A stretch of DNA of 42,122 nt from Clostridiales bacterium (GTDB lineage Bacteria > Bacillota > Clostridia > Lachnospirales > JAQSXR01), in contig JAQSXR010000028.1 of NCBI GenBank assembly GCA_029256575.1, positions 1 through 42,122 on the forward strand. The letters run 5' to 3'. Each line of letters starts with the position of its first letter. The first letter of the stretch is position 1. This document shows positions 1 to 9,887 of this stretch, piece by piece. The notes below the pieces were generated by a model. It made no database searches and had not been told where the DNA came from. It saw only the letters and a list, made by a program, of their open reading frames with translations. The position numbers and the translations under genes were made by a program.

Positions 1-1
1 T

Positions 2-103
2 AGGTCAAAAAGCAGCAATAAACATAGTTTATTGACTGTCGAAAGAATAAGTTCTAACGCTATGGAACGACTAGAATTAAAACGGATGATAATATTAAAC
101 TAA
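2..103 (+). CDS. C-terminal end of an unrecognised protein (partial, 5' end outside window)
   Basis: Frame 2 is open from the window edge to a TAA at 101-103 and reads about 33 residues ending MERLELKRMIILN. The composition (charged, then Ile/Leu rich) looks coding, and a strong terminator follows 22 bases later, which supports a real gene end. I do not recognise the family from this tail. It could also be a chance open frame because it is short. Confidence 0.45.
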   Translation, partial: RSKSSNKHSLLTVERISSNAMERLELKRMIILN

Positions 104-124
104 TATGTAGTTTTTAAGGTATAT

Positions 125-157
125 AAGCCTAAGATAAGAAATTATCTTAGGCTTTTT
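125..157 (+). terminator. Rho-independent terminator of the upstream gene
   Basis: AAGCCTAAGATAA (125-137) pairs perfectly with TTATCTTAGGCTT (142-154) around a GAAA loop, and the 3' arm runs into five T's. It separates the upstream gene from the V-ATPase operon. Confidence 0.9.
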
Positions 158-228
158 CGTATGAAAACCTTAAAAACTCCTATTTTGTTAATAAAATCAC
201 ACATTAAATTCCAAAATAATATTTAGTG

Positions 229-257
229 TTGCTTTTACAAAAATATAGGAGTATAAT
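229..257 (+). promoter_or_regulatory. Sigma-A type promoter of the V-ATPase operon
   Basis: TTGCTT (229-234) and TATAAT (252-257) are separated by exactly 17 bases. It lies about 60 bases upstream of the first operon gene and after the terminator of the previous gene. No other comparable promoter is seen up to the HD-GYP gene, so the ten genes are probably one transcript. Confidence 0.7.
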
Positions 258-317
258 CAGAACGAAAATGCAAAAAACTACATTTTACAAGAAGAAGTGC
301 AACGGAGGTGTGTAGAC

Positions 318-629
318 TTGGAAGAAATCATTAATGAACTTCTCAATATTGAACGAAAAGCTCAAGTAATTGCCAAAGAAGCAACTAATATGCAGCTAAA
401 TCTCGAAAATATGATCAGAGATAGAACAACAGCTATTAAAAATGCGATTGACATGGAAACTAAGCTTAAATTAAAGAATAGACTTGATGAAGAAGATAAA
501 AAAGTTAAAACTGAAATAAAAAGCAATCGATCTAAAACAGATAATAAGATCAGTACAATGCAATCGAGTTATGTATTAAATAAAGATAAGATTGAAGAAA
601 AAATCTTTTATACTATTATTGGTAGGTGA
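318..629 (+). CDS. V-type ATP synthase peripheral-stalk subunit G/H (NtpF-like)
   Basis: First gene of the V-ATPase operon. The 103-residue product is a nearly continuous charged helix rich in Lys, Glu and Ile, as expected for the stalk subunit that pairs with subunit E to hold the catalytic head still. The start is taken as TTG at 318 because GGAGGTG sits at 304-310, seven bases upstream; an in-frame GTG at 297 precedes that ribosome site and is unlikely to be used. The next gene begins six bases after the stop. Sequence conservation in this family is low, so the call rests on length, coiled-coil character and operon position. Confidence 0.75.
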   Translation: MEEIINELLNIERKAQVIAKEATNMQLNLENMIRDRTTAIKNAIDMETKLKLKNRLDEEDKKVKTEIKSNRSKTDNKISTMQSSYVLNKDKIEEKIFYTIIGR

Positions 630-635
630 TAACAA

Positions 636-1697
636 ATGGCAAGTGGTTTATATAGTTATGGAGGCGTTTCGACAAAAGTTCGCGCAATGAAGCGTAGAGG
701 TCTCAAATCAAATGATTATAAGTCAATAATGCAAATGAAATCACCAGATGATATTGTTATGTATCTTAAGACATTAGAAGGATATAGAGATATATTCAAA
801 GATATAGACGAAAATAATATTCATAGAGGCGAAGTAGAGCTTCGTATTGAAGCAGCAATGTATGTTGATTATATGAAGATTTATAGATTTGTAGATGATG
901 AGAAACGTAAGTTTTTAGATATATTTTTTACTAAGTTCGAAATAAATATTTTAAAATCACTTTTAAGAAAAATCTTTGATGAACAATCTGTAGACTATGA
1001 TTTATCTTTATTTAAAACTTTTTTTGAAAATCATTCTAGCTTTGATATTAAAATTTTATCAAAATCCAAAACTTTGGAAGATTTTGTTGAAAACCTTAAA
1101 GGGTCAGAGTATTATACCGTATTAGCTGGTATATCAGAGGAAACAAAGAATTTATTTAGCTATGAGATGAAATTAGAAAATTATTATTATCAAAAAGTTT
1201 GGAAACTAAAAGATAAATATTTAAAGGGTAATGATTATAAAGTTGTTGAAAGTATTATAGGGCAAAGAATAGATGTTCAAAATATTTTATGGGTTTATAG
1301 AAATAAGAAGTACTATAAAATCGATAATTCAGTTATATATGGATATATTATTCCTATAAGTTATAAATTATCAAAAAAAGAATTATCTGCTTTAGTTGAG
1401 ACAGATTCAATTGCAGAATTCTTGCTTCAGATCGATAACAGTTATTACAGCGGATTATTTGAAAATTTAGTAGGTGTATCAAATGACAAGATTAGTATTG
1501 ATACTCAAGTTAGCGCTTATTTACTAAAACAAATTTCTTCTTTAGCTCGTAATAATCCTTATTCTATTGCATCAATTATAAGTTATTTAAATGCAAAAGA
1601 AGTTGAATTAAGCGATATAATTTCTATGGTTGAAGGGGTAAGGTATAAACTTAAACCTGAGATGATAGAAAGATATGTAATAGGAAACAAATTATAG
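636..1697 (+). CDS. atpC: V-type ATP synthase subunit C (NtpC/AtpC)
   Basis: The 353-residue soluble, helical protein has the usual length and the N-terminal pattern of the V/A-type C (vacuolar d) subunit family. This funnel-shaped subunit sits between the central rotor stalk (D/F) and the c-ring. No membrane segment is seen, as expected. It overlaps nothing and is spaced tightly between the G/H subunit and subunit I. In Enterococcus hirae the order is F-I-K-E-C-G-A-B-D, whereas here C precedes I; this C-early order is seen in other clostridial operons (general knowledge, not checked). Confidence 0.85.
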   Translation: MASGLYSYGGVSTKVRAMKRRGLKSNDYKSIMQMKSPDDIVMYLKTLEGYRDIFKDIDENNIHRGEVELRIEAAMYVDYMKIYRFVDDEKRKFLDIFFTKFEINILKSLLRKIFDEQSVDYDLSLFKTFFENHSSFDIKILSKSKTLEDFVENLKGSEYYTVLAGISEETKNLFSYEMKLENYYYQKVWKLKDKYLKGNDYKVVESIIGQRIDVQNILWVYRNKKYYKIDNSVIYGYIIPISYKLSKKELSALVETDSIAEFLLQIDNSYYSGLFENLVGVSNDKISIDTQVSAYLLKQISSLARNNPYSIASIISYLNAKEVELSDIISMVEGVRYKLKPEMIERYVIGNKL

Positions 1698-1715
1698 CAA
1701 AGTTGAGGTGATGGC

Positions 1716-3602
1716 ATGATTGAAAAAATGAAGTTTGTAAATATTATGGGACCTAAAGATGACATTGATAGAGTACTATTAAAATATGTTACAAATCACG
1801 AGATTAGTTTAGAAGATGCAATTATAGAATTAGGAAAAGTAAAAGGACTTAAACCCTTTGCAGAAGAAAATCCATATAACAAGGTTCTTGAAACAGCACA
1901 AGAGCTAATAAGAATTGCAAAGGCAGAGCAAGATACTACAACTATAATTGATAAAACAAATGCTTTACAAATAATAAATGATATAAAGGCCTCTATTGAG
2001 ACAAGTACTGACAAAAAAAATGAATTGTTTCAAAAAAGAAGTCACTACGAGGAACTAAAAGAACAGGTCAAGCCATTTATAAGCTTGGAAATGAATTTAA
2101 GCGAATTATTCGAATTTCAATTTATTAAATATCGTTTTGGAAAATTACCAAGAGACAGTTACAAAAAATTCGAAGAATATATAAAAGAGAACGCAGATGC
2201 TTTTTTTATTCCATGTGATATGGATAGTAACAATGTTTGGGGTATCTATTTTGTTCCTGACTCATTAAGAGTTAAAAATGATGCAATATTTTCATCATTA
2301 CACTTTGAAAGAATTATACTTTCACATGAATATAAAGGAACACCATTGGAAGCTTACCATTCATTAGAGCAAGGCATAAAAGAAATTGATTCATTGATTA
2401 CACAAATTGATGATGAAACAACTGCACAAGTTAAATCTAGAAAAGAAGATATAGAAAATGCTTATGCAACTTTAAGACAATTAAATGAATGTTTTAAATT
2501 AAGAAAACTTGCTGTATGTACTAAAAATGATTTTTATATCTTAACTGGTTGGACAACGGACGAAACCGTATCGCAATTAGTAAGTGAAATGGAAAATGAT
2601 GATAATGTAGAGTTGGTTATTGAAGATGAACATTCAGGACTTAATAGTACACCACCAACAAAATTAAGAAACTTTTTCCTTTTCAAACCTTTTGAAATGT
2701 TTGTTAAAATGTATGGATTACCAAGTTATAATGAAATTGATCCTACGTTCTTTGTTGCAGTTACATACGCTATATTATTTGGTGTAATGTTTGGAGATGT
2801 TGGACAAGGTGCGTTATTAGTAATTGGTGGGCTTTTAATTTATAAATTCAAGAAAAACCAATTGGCAGCGATAATGTCATTATCAGGAATCTTTTCAGTA
2901 ATATTCGGGTTTGCATATGGTAGTATCTTTGGCTTTGAAGAAGTATTAGAGCCGTTATGGTTGAGCCCAATGCACGAAGTTAATTCTATTTTAATTATAC
3001 CTTGTATATATGGTGCAGCAATAATATTATTATCTATGATGTTTAATGTTATTAATGCAATTCGAACAAAAGATATATCAAGAATGATATTAGATAAAAA
3101 CGGTGTTGCTGGTATTATTTTTTATGGATCAGCATTAGCAATTGGTGCATTAGTAATATTCAAAAAAAATGGAATTGCAGTAACTATTTTTGGAGTATTA
3201 GTCGTAATTGGATTAGTTCTTATGATTTTAAAAGAGCCACTTACGAGATTAATTAAGAAGAAAAAACAATTAATAAAAGGTAGCAAAGTAATGTTCTGTG
3301 TAGAAACATTCTTCGAAATGTTCGAAGTGCTACTTAGTTATGTAACAAATACAGTTTCATTTGTCCGTGTTGGTGCATTTGCACTAAGTCATGCGGGTAT
3401 GATGGGAGTAGTACACTTACTAGCAGATACCGCTAGTGGAAATCCAAATATTGTAGTTTTAATATTTGGTAACTTATTAGTAATGGGTATGGAAGGTCTT
3501 ATCGTAGGAATTCAAGTACTTAGATTGGAATTTTATGAAATATTCAGCCGATTCTATACTGGTGGCGGTAGAGAATTTAAACCATTTAGCAAAAACGTAT
3601 AA
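1716..3602 (+). CDS. atpI: V-type ATP synthase subunit I (membrane subunit a)
   Basis: The 628-residue two-part protein has a soluble, coiled-coil-bearing N-terminal half (about 1-330) and a C-terminal half with seven or eight membrane helices from about residue 345. The family motif FGDVGQG appears in the first helices of the membrane half. A conserved Arg lies in SFVRVGAFALSHAG at about residue 551, the residue that faces the c-ring carboxylate during ion transfer. The start at ATG 1716 has GAGGTGAT just upstream. It forms the ion half-channels and anchors the stalks. Confidence 0.93.
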   Translation: MIEKMKFVNIMGPKDDIDRVLLKYVTNHEISLEDAIIELGKVKGLKPFAEENPYNKVLETAQELIRIAKAEQDTTTIIDKTNALQIINDIKASIETSTDKKNELFQKRSHYEELKEQVKPFISLEMNLSELFEFQFIKYRFGKLPRDSYKKFEEYIKENADAFFIPCDMDSNNVWGIYFVPDSLRVKNDAIFSSLHFERIILSHEYKGTPLEAYHSLEQGIKEIDSLITQIDDETTAQVKSRKEDIENAYATLRQLNECFKLRKLAVCTKNDFYILTGWTTDETVSQLVSEMENDDNVELVIEDEHSGLNSTPPTKLRNFFLFKPFEMFVKMYGLPSYNEIDPTFFVAVTYAILFGVMFGDVGQGALLVIGGLLIYKFKKNQLAAIMSLSGIFSVIFGFAYGSIFGFEEVLEPLWLSPMHEVNSILIIPCIYGAAIILLSMMFNVINAIRTKDISRMILDKNGVAGIIFYGSALAIGALVIFKKNGIAVTIFGVLVVIGLVLMILKEPLTRLIKKKKQLIKGSKVMFCVETFFEMFEVLLSYVTNTVSFVRVGAFALSHAGMMGVVHLLADTASGNPNIVVLIFGNLLVMGMEGLIVGIQVLRLEFYEIFSRFYTGGGREFKPFSKNV

Positions 3603-3643
3603 AATATACATTAGACAAGAGATGAAAGCGGAGGAATTTTAAA

Positions 3644-4072
3644 ATGAGAGTTGTTATAGGAGTTTTATTATTATTATCTATATTAGTACCATTCGGATTG
3701 TTTTTCTTTGGAGAAAAGAAGAAAAAGAGTTTTAAAAGAGTTATGGCTTTTAATGCAGTAGCATTTTTCGGTATTTTAGCATTTAGTACAGTGTTTTTAT
3801 TTTCACAAGGTGTAAATGCTGAAGAAGCAGTAGAAGCTACAGCAAAAATCACTGGAAGTGCTGCTGGTATGGCCTTTATTGCTGCAGCATTAGTAACAGG
3901 TTTATCTTCATTAGGTGCTGGTATTGCCGTTGCATCAGCGGCTTCAGCGGCTATCGGTGCAATTAGTGAAGATGAAGCAATATTCTCTAAAGCCCTTATC
4001 TTTGTTGCTCTTGCAGAAGGTATTGCACTTTATGGTCTTTTAGTATCATTTACAATCTTAGGTAGGGTGTAA
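3644..4072 (+). CDS. atpK: V-type ATP synthase subunit K (c-ring proteolipid)
   Basis: The 142-residue protein has a hydrophobic N-terminal part (two helices, residues 3-22 and 34-54, with a KKKK turn), then a short AEEAVEA linker and one c-type hairpin (about 72-140). The ion-binding carboxylate is Glu125 in ALAEGIALYGLL. Only one carboxylate is present, so the second hairpin is the true c unit and the first part resembles the leader or extra helices seen in Thermus-type c subunits. Helix one of the hairpin (GLSSLGAGIAVASAASA) has no Gln, and Glu125 is followed by Gly rather than Ser or Thr; both are typical Na+ ligands in related rings. A strong ribosome site (GGAGGA) precedes ATG 3644. Confidence 0.9.
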   Translation: MRVVIGVLLLLSILVPFGLFFFGEKKKKSFKRVMAFNAVAFFGILAFSTVFLFSQGVNAEEAVEATAKITGSAAGMAFIAAALVTGLSSLGAGIAVASAASAAIGAISEDEAIFSKALIFVALAEGIALYGLLVSFTILGRV

Positions 4073-4077
4073 CCAAT

Positions 4078-4386
4078 ATGCGTATGTACTTAATCAGCGA
4101 CAATGTAGATACCAAGACTGGTATGAGACTCGCTGGTGTTGATGGTGCCGTTGTTCACTCAAAAGAAGAAACTAAATTAATACTTGATAAAATTCTCGAT
4201 GAAAAAGATATTGCCATAGTTTTGATAACAGAAAAATTACGTGATCTTTTACCAGAATATATTGAGGACATAAAGTTAAACAGGAGATTACCATTAATAG
4301 TAGTTATTCCTGATAGACATGGTACTGGACTTAAATCAGATTTTATTACAGGATATATTAAAGAGGCTATTGGACTAAAAGTATAG
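4078..4386 (+). CDS. atpF: V-type ATP synthase subunit F (NtpG)
   Basis: The 102-residue Rossmann-like protein begins MRMYLISDNVDTKTGMRLAG and contains IAIVLITEKL and a terminal amphipathic helix, the standard pattern of the central-stalk F subunit. It binds subunit D and modulates ATPase activity. It starts five bases after the subunit K stop, so translation is probably coupled. Confidence 0.9.
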   Translation: MRMYLISDNVDTKTGMRLAGVDGAVVHSKEETKLILDKILDEKDIAIVLITEKLRDLLPEYIEDIKLNRRLPLIVVIPDRHGTGLKSDFITGYIKEAIGLKV

Positions 4387-4398
4387 GTAGGTGATATT

Positions 4399-4971
4399 GT
4401 GAGGTCAGAAAAGTTAGAAAAGTTTTCACAAGTTGTATTAAGAGAAGCTCAAGTTCAAAAAGGTTCAAAGATAGAAGACTGTGAAAGTAAAATTAATGAA
4501 GCTGTTAAAAAAATCGAAAATGAAACAAAACGAGCTTCATCACATTATTTACACAGTGAAATTAGAAAAGTTATTACTGCAAATACAAAAAGAATATCAG
4601 ATGAGCAAGTAACTTTACTACAAGAAATAAGTCATGTAAGAACAGAAATTGAAAATAATATAATGGATAATGTAACGAAGCGTATAAATGAATTTGTATT
4701 AACAAAAGAATATGAAGATTGGCTTTCTGATATTGTTGTAAAATCAGTAAAAAACTATGATCCAAAAGATATAATAGTTTATATAAATAATACTGATGAA
4801 AGATTAATAGGGCAATTAAACAAAATAACTACGGCTAATATTAAAGTTGCAAATGAGCACTTTATTGGAGGAGTTAAGATTGTTTGTGAAAGTAAAAGAA
4901 CAGTATTAAATAATACGATTCTTGAAGGATTAAAAGATGCTAGAGAGAACTTACAAAATGAAGTTATGTAA
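4399..4971 (+). CDS. atpE: V-type ATP synthase subunit E (peripheral stalk)
   Basis: The 190-residue protein has a long charged N-terminal helix (about 1-100) and a compact mixed C-terminal domain, including the conserved GGVKIVCESKRTVLNNTI segment near residues 152-170. It pairs with the G/H subunit at the operon start to form the stator. The start is GTG at 4399, preceded by GGTAGGTGA. It follows subunit F by 12 bases. Confidence 0.85.
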   Translation: MRSEKLEKFSQVVLREAQVQKGSKIEDCESKINEAVKKIENETKRASSHYLHSEIRKVITANTKRISDEQVTLLQEISHVRTEIENNIMDNVTKRINEFVLTKEYEDWLSDIVVKSVKNYDPKDIIVYINNTDERLIGQLNKITTANIKVANEHFIGGVKIVCESKRTVLNNTILEGLKDARENLQNEVM

Positions 4972-5004
4972 GTAATAATAAGAATGAGTATGGAGGGTGC
5001 TCCA

Positions 5005-6771
5005 ATGAATGCAGAAGGAAAGATTTATGGAATAAATGGACCAATTCTAAGTGTTATTGATTGTGATTCATTTAGAATGGCTGAAATGGTTCTTGTTGGT
5101 GAAGAAAATCTTATTGGTGAAGTTATTGGTATTTCCACTGAAAAAACAACAGTCCAAGTATTTGAAGAAACAGCTGGTTTAAGACCAGGAGAATTAGTTA
5201 AAGGTACTGGAACATCAATATCAGTAACGCTAGGACCTGGCATTATTGGAAATATATTTGATGGTATACAAAGACCTCTTAAAGACATTCAAAAATTATC
5301 TGGATATTATATTTCTAGAGGTATTGCAGTGTCATCGTTAAATAACGATAAAAAATGGGATGCACATATGACAGTTAAGATTGGTGATCAAGTTTCTGGA
5401 GGAACTATCATTGCTGAAGTTCCAGAAACGAGTGTTATTATTCATAAAGTTATGGTGCCTCCATCAGTAAAAGGAACCGTTACCAGTGTAAAACCAGATG
5501 GTCAATATACAGTAAATGATATTATTGTTCAAATAACAGACGAAGCTGGAAATACAGTAGATCTTACAATGGTACAAAAATGGCCAATACGTATACCAAG
5601 ACCAACAGCAAGAAGATGCCCAGTAGAAAAACCTCTGATAACAGGACAAAGAATACTTGATACTCTATTTCCTATTGCTAAAGGTGGTACTGCAGCGATT
5701 CCAGGTGGTTTTGGAACAGGTAAAACAATGTCTCAGCATCAGTTAGCAAAATGGTGTGATGCAGATATTATTGTTTATGTAGGTTGTGGTGAACGTGGAA
5801 ATGAAATGACGCAGGTTCTTGAAGATTTCTCTAAATTAATAGACCCTAAATCAGGTAAACCTCTACTAGATAGAACCATGCTTATAGCAAATACGTCAAA
5901 CATGCCAGTTGCTGCCCGTGAAGCAAGTATATATACAGGTGTTACGATAGCTGAATATTATAGAGATATGGGATATCATGTAGCGTTGATGGCAGATTCA
6001 ACATCACGTTGGGCAGAAGCATTAAGAGAATTATCAGGTAGACTTGAAGAAATGCCTGCAGAAGAAGGATTCCCTGCTTATCTTGCATCTCGTCTTTCAA
6101 GTTTCTATGAAAGAGCAGGATATGTTGAAACATTAAATAAAAAAGAAGGCTCAGTAACGATTATTGGAGCTGTTTCACCTCAAGGTGGAGACTTCTCTGA
6201 ACCAGTTACGCAAAATACAAAAAGATTTGTTCGTTGTTTCTGGACATTAGATAGAGCATTAGCATATGCTAGACATTTCCCAGCAATTCAATGGATGACT
6301 AGCTATAGCGAATATTTAACAGATCTTGAGCCTTGGTTTGAAGCGAATGTGTCTCCTGAATTCGTAAGATATAGAAATGAAATCATGAAGATTCTACATG
6401 AAGAAAGTAATTTGATGGAAATTGTTAAATTAATTGGTAGTGATGTATTACCAGATGATCAAAAACTAATTCTTGAAATTTCTCGTGTTATAAGACTTGG
6501 TTTTGTTCAACAAAATGCATACCATCCATTGGATACGTATGTTCCACTTAATAAACAATTAAAAATGATGGAAGTTATTTATTATCTTTATGAAAAATCA
6601 CTTTTATTAGTAAATATGGGTATGCCAGTATCATTGCTTAGAGAAGATGATATTTTTGAAAGAGTAATAGCTATTAAATATAACATTGGTAATGACGAAT
6701 TAGATAAATTAGAAGATTTTAAAAAAGAAATAGATGCCTTTTACAATAGACTCTATGATAAAAATGCGTAA
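5005..6771 (+). CDS. atpA: V-type ATP synthase subunit A (catalytic)
   Basis: This 588-residue protein hydrolyses or makes ATP at the A/B interface. The Walker A motif GGFGTGKT lies at 234-241, with GCGERGNEM (catalytic Glu) about 25 residues later. The roughly 90-residue insertion that distinguishes A subunits from F-type beta is present near 110-200. ADSTSRWAEALRE and the FPAYLASRL segment are also typical. ATG 5005 is chosen over the in-frame ATG at 4984 because GGAGGG (4992-4997) is seven bases upstream and MNAEGKIYGINGP matches the family's usual start. GGAGG for subunit B follows the stop directly. Confidence 0.95.
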   Translation: MNAEGKIYGINGPILSVIDCDSFRMAEMVLVGEENLIGEVIGISTEKTTVQVFEETAGLRPGELVKGTGTSISVTLGPGIIGNIFDGIQRPLKDIQKLSGYYISRGIAVSSLNNDKKWDAHMTVKIGDQVSGGTIIAEVPETSVIIHKVMVPPSVKGTVTSVKPDGQYTVNDIIVQITDEAGNTVDLTMVQKWPIRIPRPTARRCPVEKPLITGQRILDTLFPIAKGGTAAIPGGFGTGKTMSQHQLAKWCDADIIVYVGCGERGNEMTQVLEDFSKLIDPKSGKPLLDRTMLIANTSNMPVAAREASIYTGVTIAEYYRDMGYHVALMADSTSRWAEALRELSGRLEEMPAEEGFPAYLASRLSSFYERAGYVETLNKKEGSVTIIGAVSPQGGDFSEPVTQNTKRFVRCFWTLDRALAYARHFPAIQWMTSYSEYLTDLEPWFEANVSPEFVRYRNEIMKILHEESNLMEIVKLIGSDVLPDDQKLILEISRVIRLGFVQQNAYHPLDTYVPLNKQLKMMEVIYYLYEKSLLLVNMGMPVSLLREDDIFERVIAIKYNIGNDELDKLEDFKKEIDAFYNRLYDKNA

Positions 6772-6786
6772 AGGAGGACTATGAAC

Positions 6787-8169
6787 ATGCCGATAGAATA
6801 CTTTGGTCTAAAACAAATTTCTGGACCATTAATAGTGTTAGAAGGCGTTGAAAATGCGTCTTATGAAGAAGTTGTTGAAATTAAAATAGATGAAAATACT
6901 AAAAAAGTAGGCAGAATTATAGAAATTCATGGAGATAAAGCGATTATCCAAGTATTCCAAGGAACGGAAGACATGTCGCTCACGAATACAAGTATTAAGC
7001 TTACAGGTAAGCCAATGGAAATAGGTTTATCAGAAGACTTACTCGGAAGAACATTAAATGGTATTGGTAAACCAATCGATGGTTTAGGTAATATTTATTC
7101 AGAGAAAAAAGTAAGTATCAATGGTAAACCATTAAATCCAGTAGCGAGAGAGTATCCTAGAAATTTTATTCAAACTGGAATATCTGCTATTGATGGATTA
7201 GTTACATTAATCCGTGGACAAAAGCTTCCAATTTTCTCAGGAAATGGGTTGCCTCATGACCAATTAGCTGCTCAGATTATTCGACAAGCGACTCTTGGAT
7301 CTGATAGTAATGAAAAATTCGCTGTTGTATTTGCTGCAATGGGTATTAAAAACGACGTTGCTGACTTCTTTAGAAAGACTTTTGAAGAAAGTGGAGTTTC
7401 TTCTCATGTTGTTATGCTATTAAATCTTGCTAGTGATCCAGTTGTAGAACGTATCATTACACCAAGAGCTGCACTTACAATTGCGGAATACTTAGCTTAT
7501 GAAAAAGGAATGAACATTCTTGTAATTTTGTCTGATATAACAACATATTGTGAAGCCCTTCGTGAAATTTCATCGTCAAAAGGTGAAATTCCAAGTAGAA
7601 AAGGATATCCTGGATACTTGTATAGCGATTTAGCTTCTATGTATGAAAGAGCAGGCATTGTTCAAGGCGGTAAAGGTTCGGTAACACAAATACCAATCCT
7701 TACAATGCCGAATGATGATATAACACATCCAATTCCTGACTTAACTGGATACATTACAGAAGGTCAAATCGTTTTAGAAAAAAGATTGCATCAACAAAAT
7801 GTATATCCACCAGTTAATGTATTACCTTCACTATCTCGACTAATGAAAGACGGTGTTGGAGAAGGATTTACAAGGGAAGATCATCAAGCACTAGCAAATC
7901 AATTATTCTCATCCTATGCACATGTTGGTGAAGTTAGAGATCTTGCTTCCGTTATTGGTGAGGAAGAACTTAGCGATGTAGATAAATTATATATAATGTT
8001 TGGTAAAGCATTCGAAAACCAATTCATTAAACAAACGAAATTCGAAAATAGAGATATCGAACATACACTTGAACTGGGATGGAAGATATTAGGTATTCTA
8101 CCTAGAGAAGAACTTGATAGAATAGATACAGTATTTTTGGATAAGTATTATACTTCAAACAAGGAGTGA
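6787..8169 (+). CDS. atpB: V-type ATP synthase subunit B
   Basis: The 460-residue non-catalytic partner of subunit A has the A-like fold, but the Walker A loop is replaced by [15 protein letters not shown], typical of B. The arginine finger region is in the C-terminal half ([12 protein letters not shown]). ATG 6787 gives the family start MPIEYFGL and is nine bases after GGAGG (6773-6777); ATG 6781 lies only three bases from it. The product packs in an A3B3 ring. Confidence 0.94.
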   Translation: MPIEYFGLKQISGPLIVLEGVENASYEEVVEIKIDENTKKVGRIIEIHGDKAIIQVFQGTEDMSLTNTSIKLTGKPMEIGLSEDLLGRTLNGIGKPIDGLGNIYSEKKVSINGKPLNPVAREYPRNFIQTGISAIDGLVTLIRGQKLPIFSGNGLPHDQLAAQIIRQATLGSDSNEKFAVVFAAMGIKNDVADFFRKTFEESGVSSHVVMLLNLASDPVVERIITPRAALTIAEYLAYEKGMNILVILSDITTYCEALREISSSKGEIPSRKGYPGYLYSDLASMYERAGIVQGGKGSVTQIPILTMPNDDITHPIPDLTGYITEGQIVLEKRLHQQNVYPPVNVLPSLSRLMKDGVGEGFTREDHQALANQLFSSYAHVGEVRDLASVIGEEELSDVDKLYIMFGKAFENQFIKQTKFENRDIEHTLELGWKILGILPREELDRIDTVFLDKYYTSNKE

Positions 8170-8173
8170 TATA

Positions 8174-8785
8174 ATGAATCCAAATACATTTGCCACCAAA
8201 GGTAATTTAATGTTAGCAAGAAAATCATTAGCTCTATCTAAAAATGGATACGAATTAATGGATAAAAAGAGAAATGTATTAATAAGAGAGATTATGGAGC
8301 TTATTGGGACTGCAGAAGGTATACAAGCTGAAATTGACAAAACATTTAATGAGGCATATGTTCTACTTCAATGTGCAAATATTGAAATTGGTATTGCAAA
8401 TGTCGAACAATTAAGTTATGCTGTACCTAAGGAAGAAAATCTCAATATTAAGTCGAGAAGTATTATGGGTGTTGAGATTCCTATCGTACAATACAATGCA
8501 GGCGAAGATACTCCACCTTTTGGCTTTGCGGGTGCATCAACCTCATTATTTGAGGCTTATATGGCATTCGCTCAAGTTAAGGAACTTACCATAAGACTTT
8601 CAGTTGTAGAAAATACAGCGTATAGGCTTGCTGCAAATATCAAAAAAACTCAAAAGCGAGCAAATGCACTTAAAAATATTACAATACCAAAGTTTGAGGA
8701 ATTAGTTTCTTTTATTCAGAATTCATTGGAAGAAAAGGAAAGAGAAGAATTTACACGCCTAAAAGTAGTAAAGAAGCGAAAATAG
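8174..8785 (+). CDS. atpD: V-type ATP synthase subunit D (rotor shaft)
   Basis: The 203-residue protein opens with NPNTFATKGNLMLARKSLAL, close to the family consensus, and ends in a long helix with Lys/Arg-rich tail. The N- and C-terminal helices form the coiled-coil shaft that turns inside A3B3 and joins the c-ring through subunits F and C. It starts four bases after the B stop. It is the last ATPase gene of the operon. Confidence 0.93.
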   Translation: MNPNTFATKGNLMLARKSLALSKNGYELMDKKRNVLIREIMELIGTAEGIQAEIDKTFNEAYVLLQCANIEIGIANVEQLSYAVPKEENLNIKSRSIMGVEIPIVQYNAGEDTPPFGFAGASTSLFEAYMAFAQVKELTIRLSVVENTAYRLAANIKKTQKRANALKNITIPKFEELVSFIQNSLEEKEREEFTRLKVVKKRK

Positions 8786-8797
8786 GAGGTAAATTGC

Positions 8798-9880
8798 ATG
8801 GAAAAAACCATGAGGGTCTATAGTAACATGCTCAAACAAGGTATGATAGCGGCTGAAGACGTTTATCATTCAAGTGGGATGCTTATTATAGCAGATCAAA
8901 CACAAATTACAGACAGAATTATTCAGTTATTAAGACAGTATGATGTACTTAGCATTAGGGTCATGGCACCAAAGGAAATAGATAATGCACCAATCATTTA
9001 TTCTACTTATTCAAATAAAATAAAGACTAGCGATAATTTTTTAGCGTTTGAAAAAAGTGTCAATCAAAAAGCAGAGGAATTAAGTACTATTTTTTCTGAT
9101 ATAATTGAGAAAAGCCTTGAAATTGATCCAAATATTTTAGTAAATGATGTAAAAGCTATTTTTACAGGGATTAAGACTACTGGTGAAATTTTTGATTATT
9201 TAAACATAATGAGAACCAGTGATGATGTTAAATATGCACATTGTATTAATGTAGCAATTCTTTGTAATGTGTTTGGAAGATGGTTAAACATGCCTGAATC
9301 TGAAGTTGAGGTTCTCGTTCTTGCGGGTCTACTACATGACATTGGCAAAGTTAAAGTGCCAAAGGAAATATTAGACAAAAGTGAATCATTGAATGAAGAA
9401 GAATTTGAAAATATTAAGAAGCATTCAATATATGGGTACCGGATACTAGAAAAACAGAAAAATTTAGATCCAAGAATAAAAATGGTAGCATTACTTCATC
9501 ATGAACGTTGTGATGGAAAAGGCTATCCTCAAAGAAGAAAATATGATGATATTGATTACTTTACAAAATTAGTAGCGATTGCAGATGTTTACGAAGCAAT
9601 GACATCATCAAGAAAATACAGAAACAAAATATGTCCATTTGAAGTGGTTGAAATGTTTGAACGAGAAGGTTTTCAGAAGTTTGATCCTGACTTAGTGATT
9701 TCACTTTTGGAAAGAATTGCTCAAACTCAATTAAATAATGTAGTTAAATTAAGTAGTGGAGAAACAGGTGAAATTGTCTTTATTAACAGACTTAGTTTAG
9801 CACGACCAATTTTAAAAGTTAATGATGCTTTAATTGACTTAACAGATTGGCCAGATTTAAAAATAATAGAAGTATTATAA
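8798..9880 (+). CDS. HD-GYP domain protein, probable cyclic-di-GMP phosphodiesterase
   Basis: The 360-residue soluble protein has an N-terminal region (1-140) without a clear receiver or GAF domain, then a full HD-GYP domain. The metal motif HDIGK is at 180-184 and HHERCDGKGYP at 234-244, so the usual catalytic residues are intact. The family linearises cyclic-di-GMP to pGpG or GMP. The ribosome site AGGAGGT overlaps the stop codon of V-ATPase subunit D, and the terminator for the operon comes after this gene, so it appears co-transcribed with the ATPase. A link between ion pumping and c-di-GMP turnover is inference only. No membrane segment or signal peptide is visible. Confidence 0.88.
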   Translation: MEKTMRVYSNMLKQGMIAAEDVYHSSGMLIIADQTQITDRIIQLLRQYDVLSIRVMAPKEIDNAPIIYSTYSNKIKTSDNFLAFEKSVNQKAEELSTIFSDIIEKSLEIDPNILVNDVKAIFTGIKTTGEIFDYLNIMRTSDDVKYAHCINVAILCNVFGRWLNMPESEVEVLVLAGLLHDIGKVKVPKEILDKSESLNEEEFENIKKHSIYGYRILEKQKNLDPRIKMVALLHHERCDGKGYPQRRKYDDIDYFTKLVAIADVYEAMTSSRKYRNKICPFEVVEMFEREGFQKFDPDLVISLLERIAQTQLNNVVKLSSGETGEIVFINRLSLARPILKVNDALIDLTDWPDLKIIEVL

Positions 9881-9887
9881 TAATATA

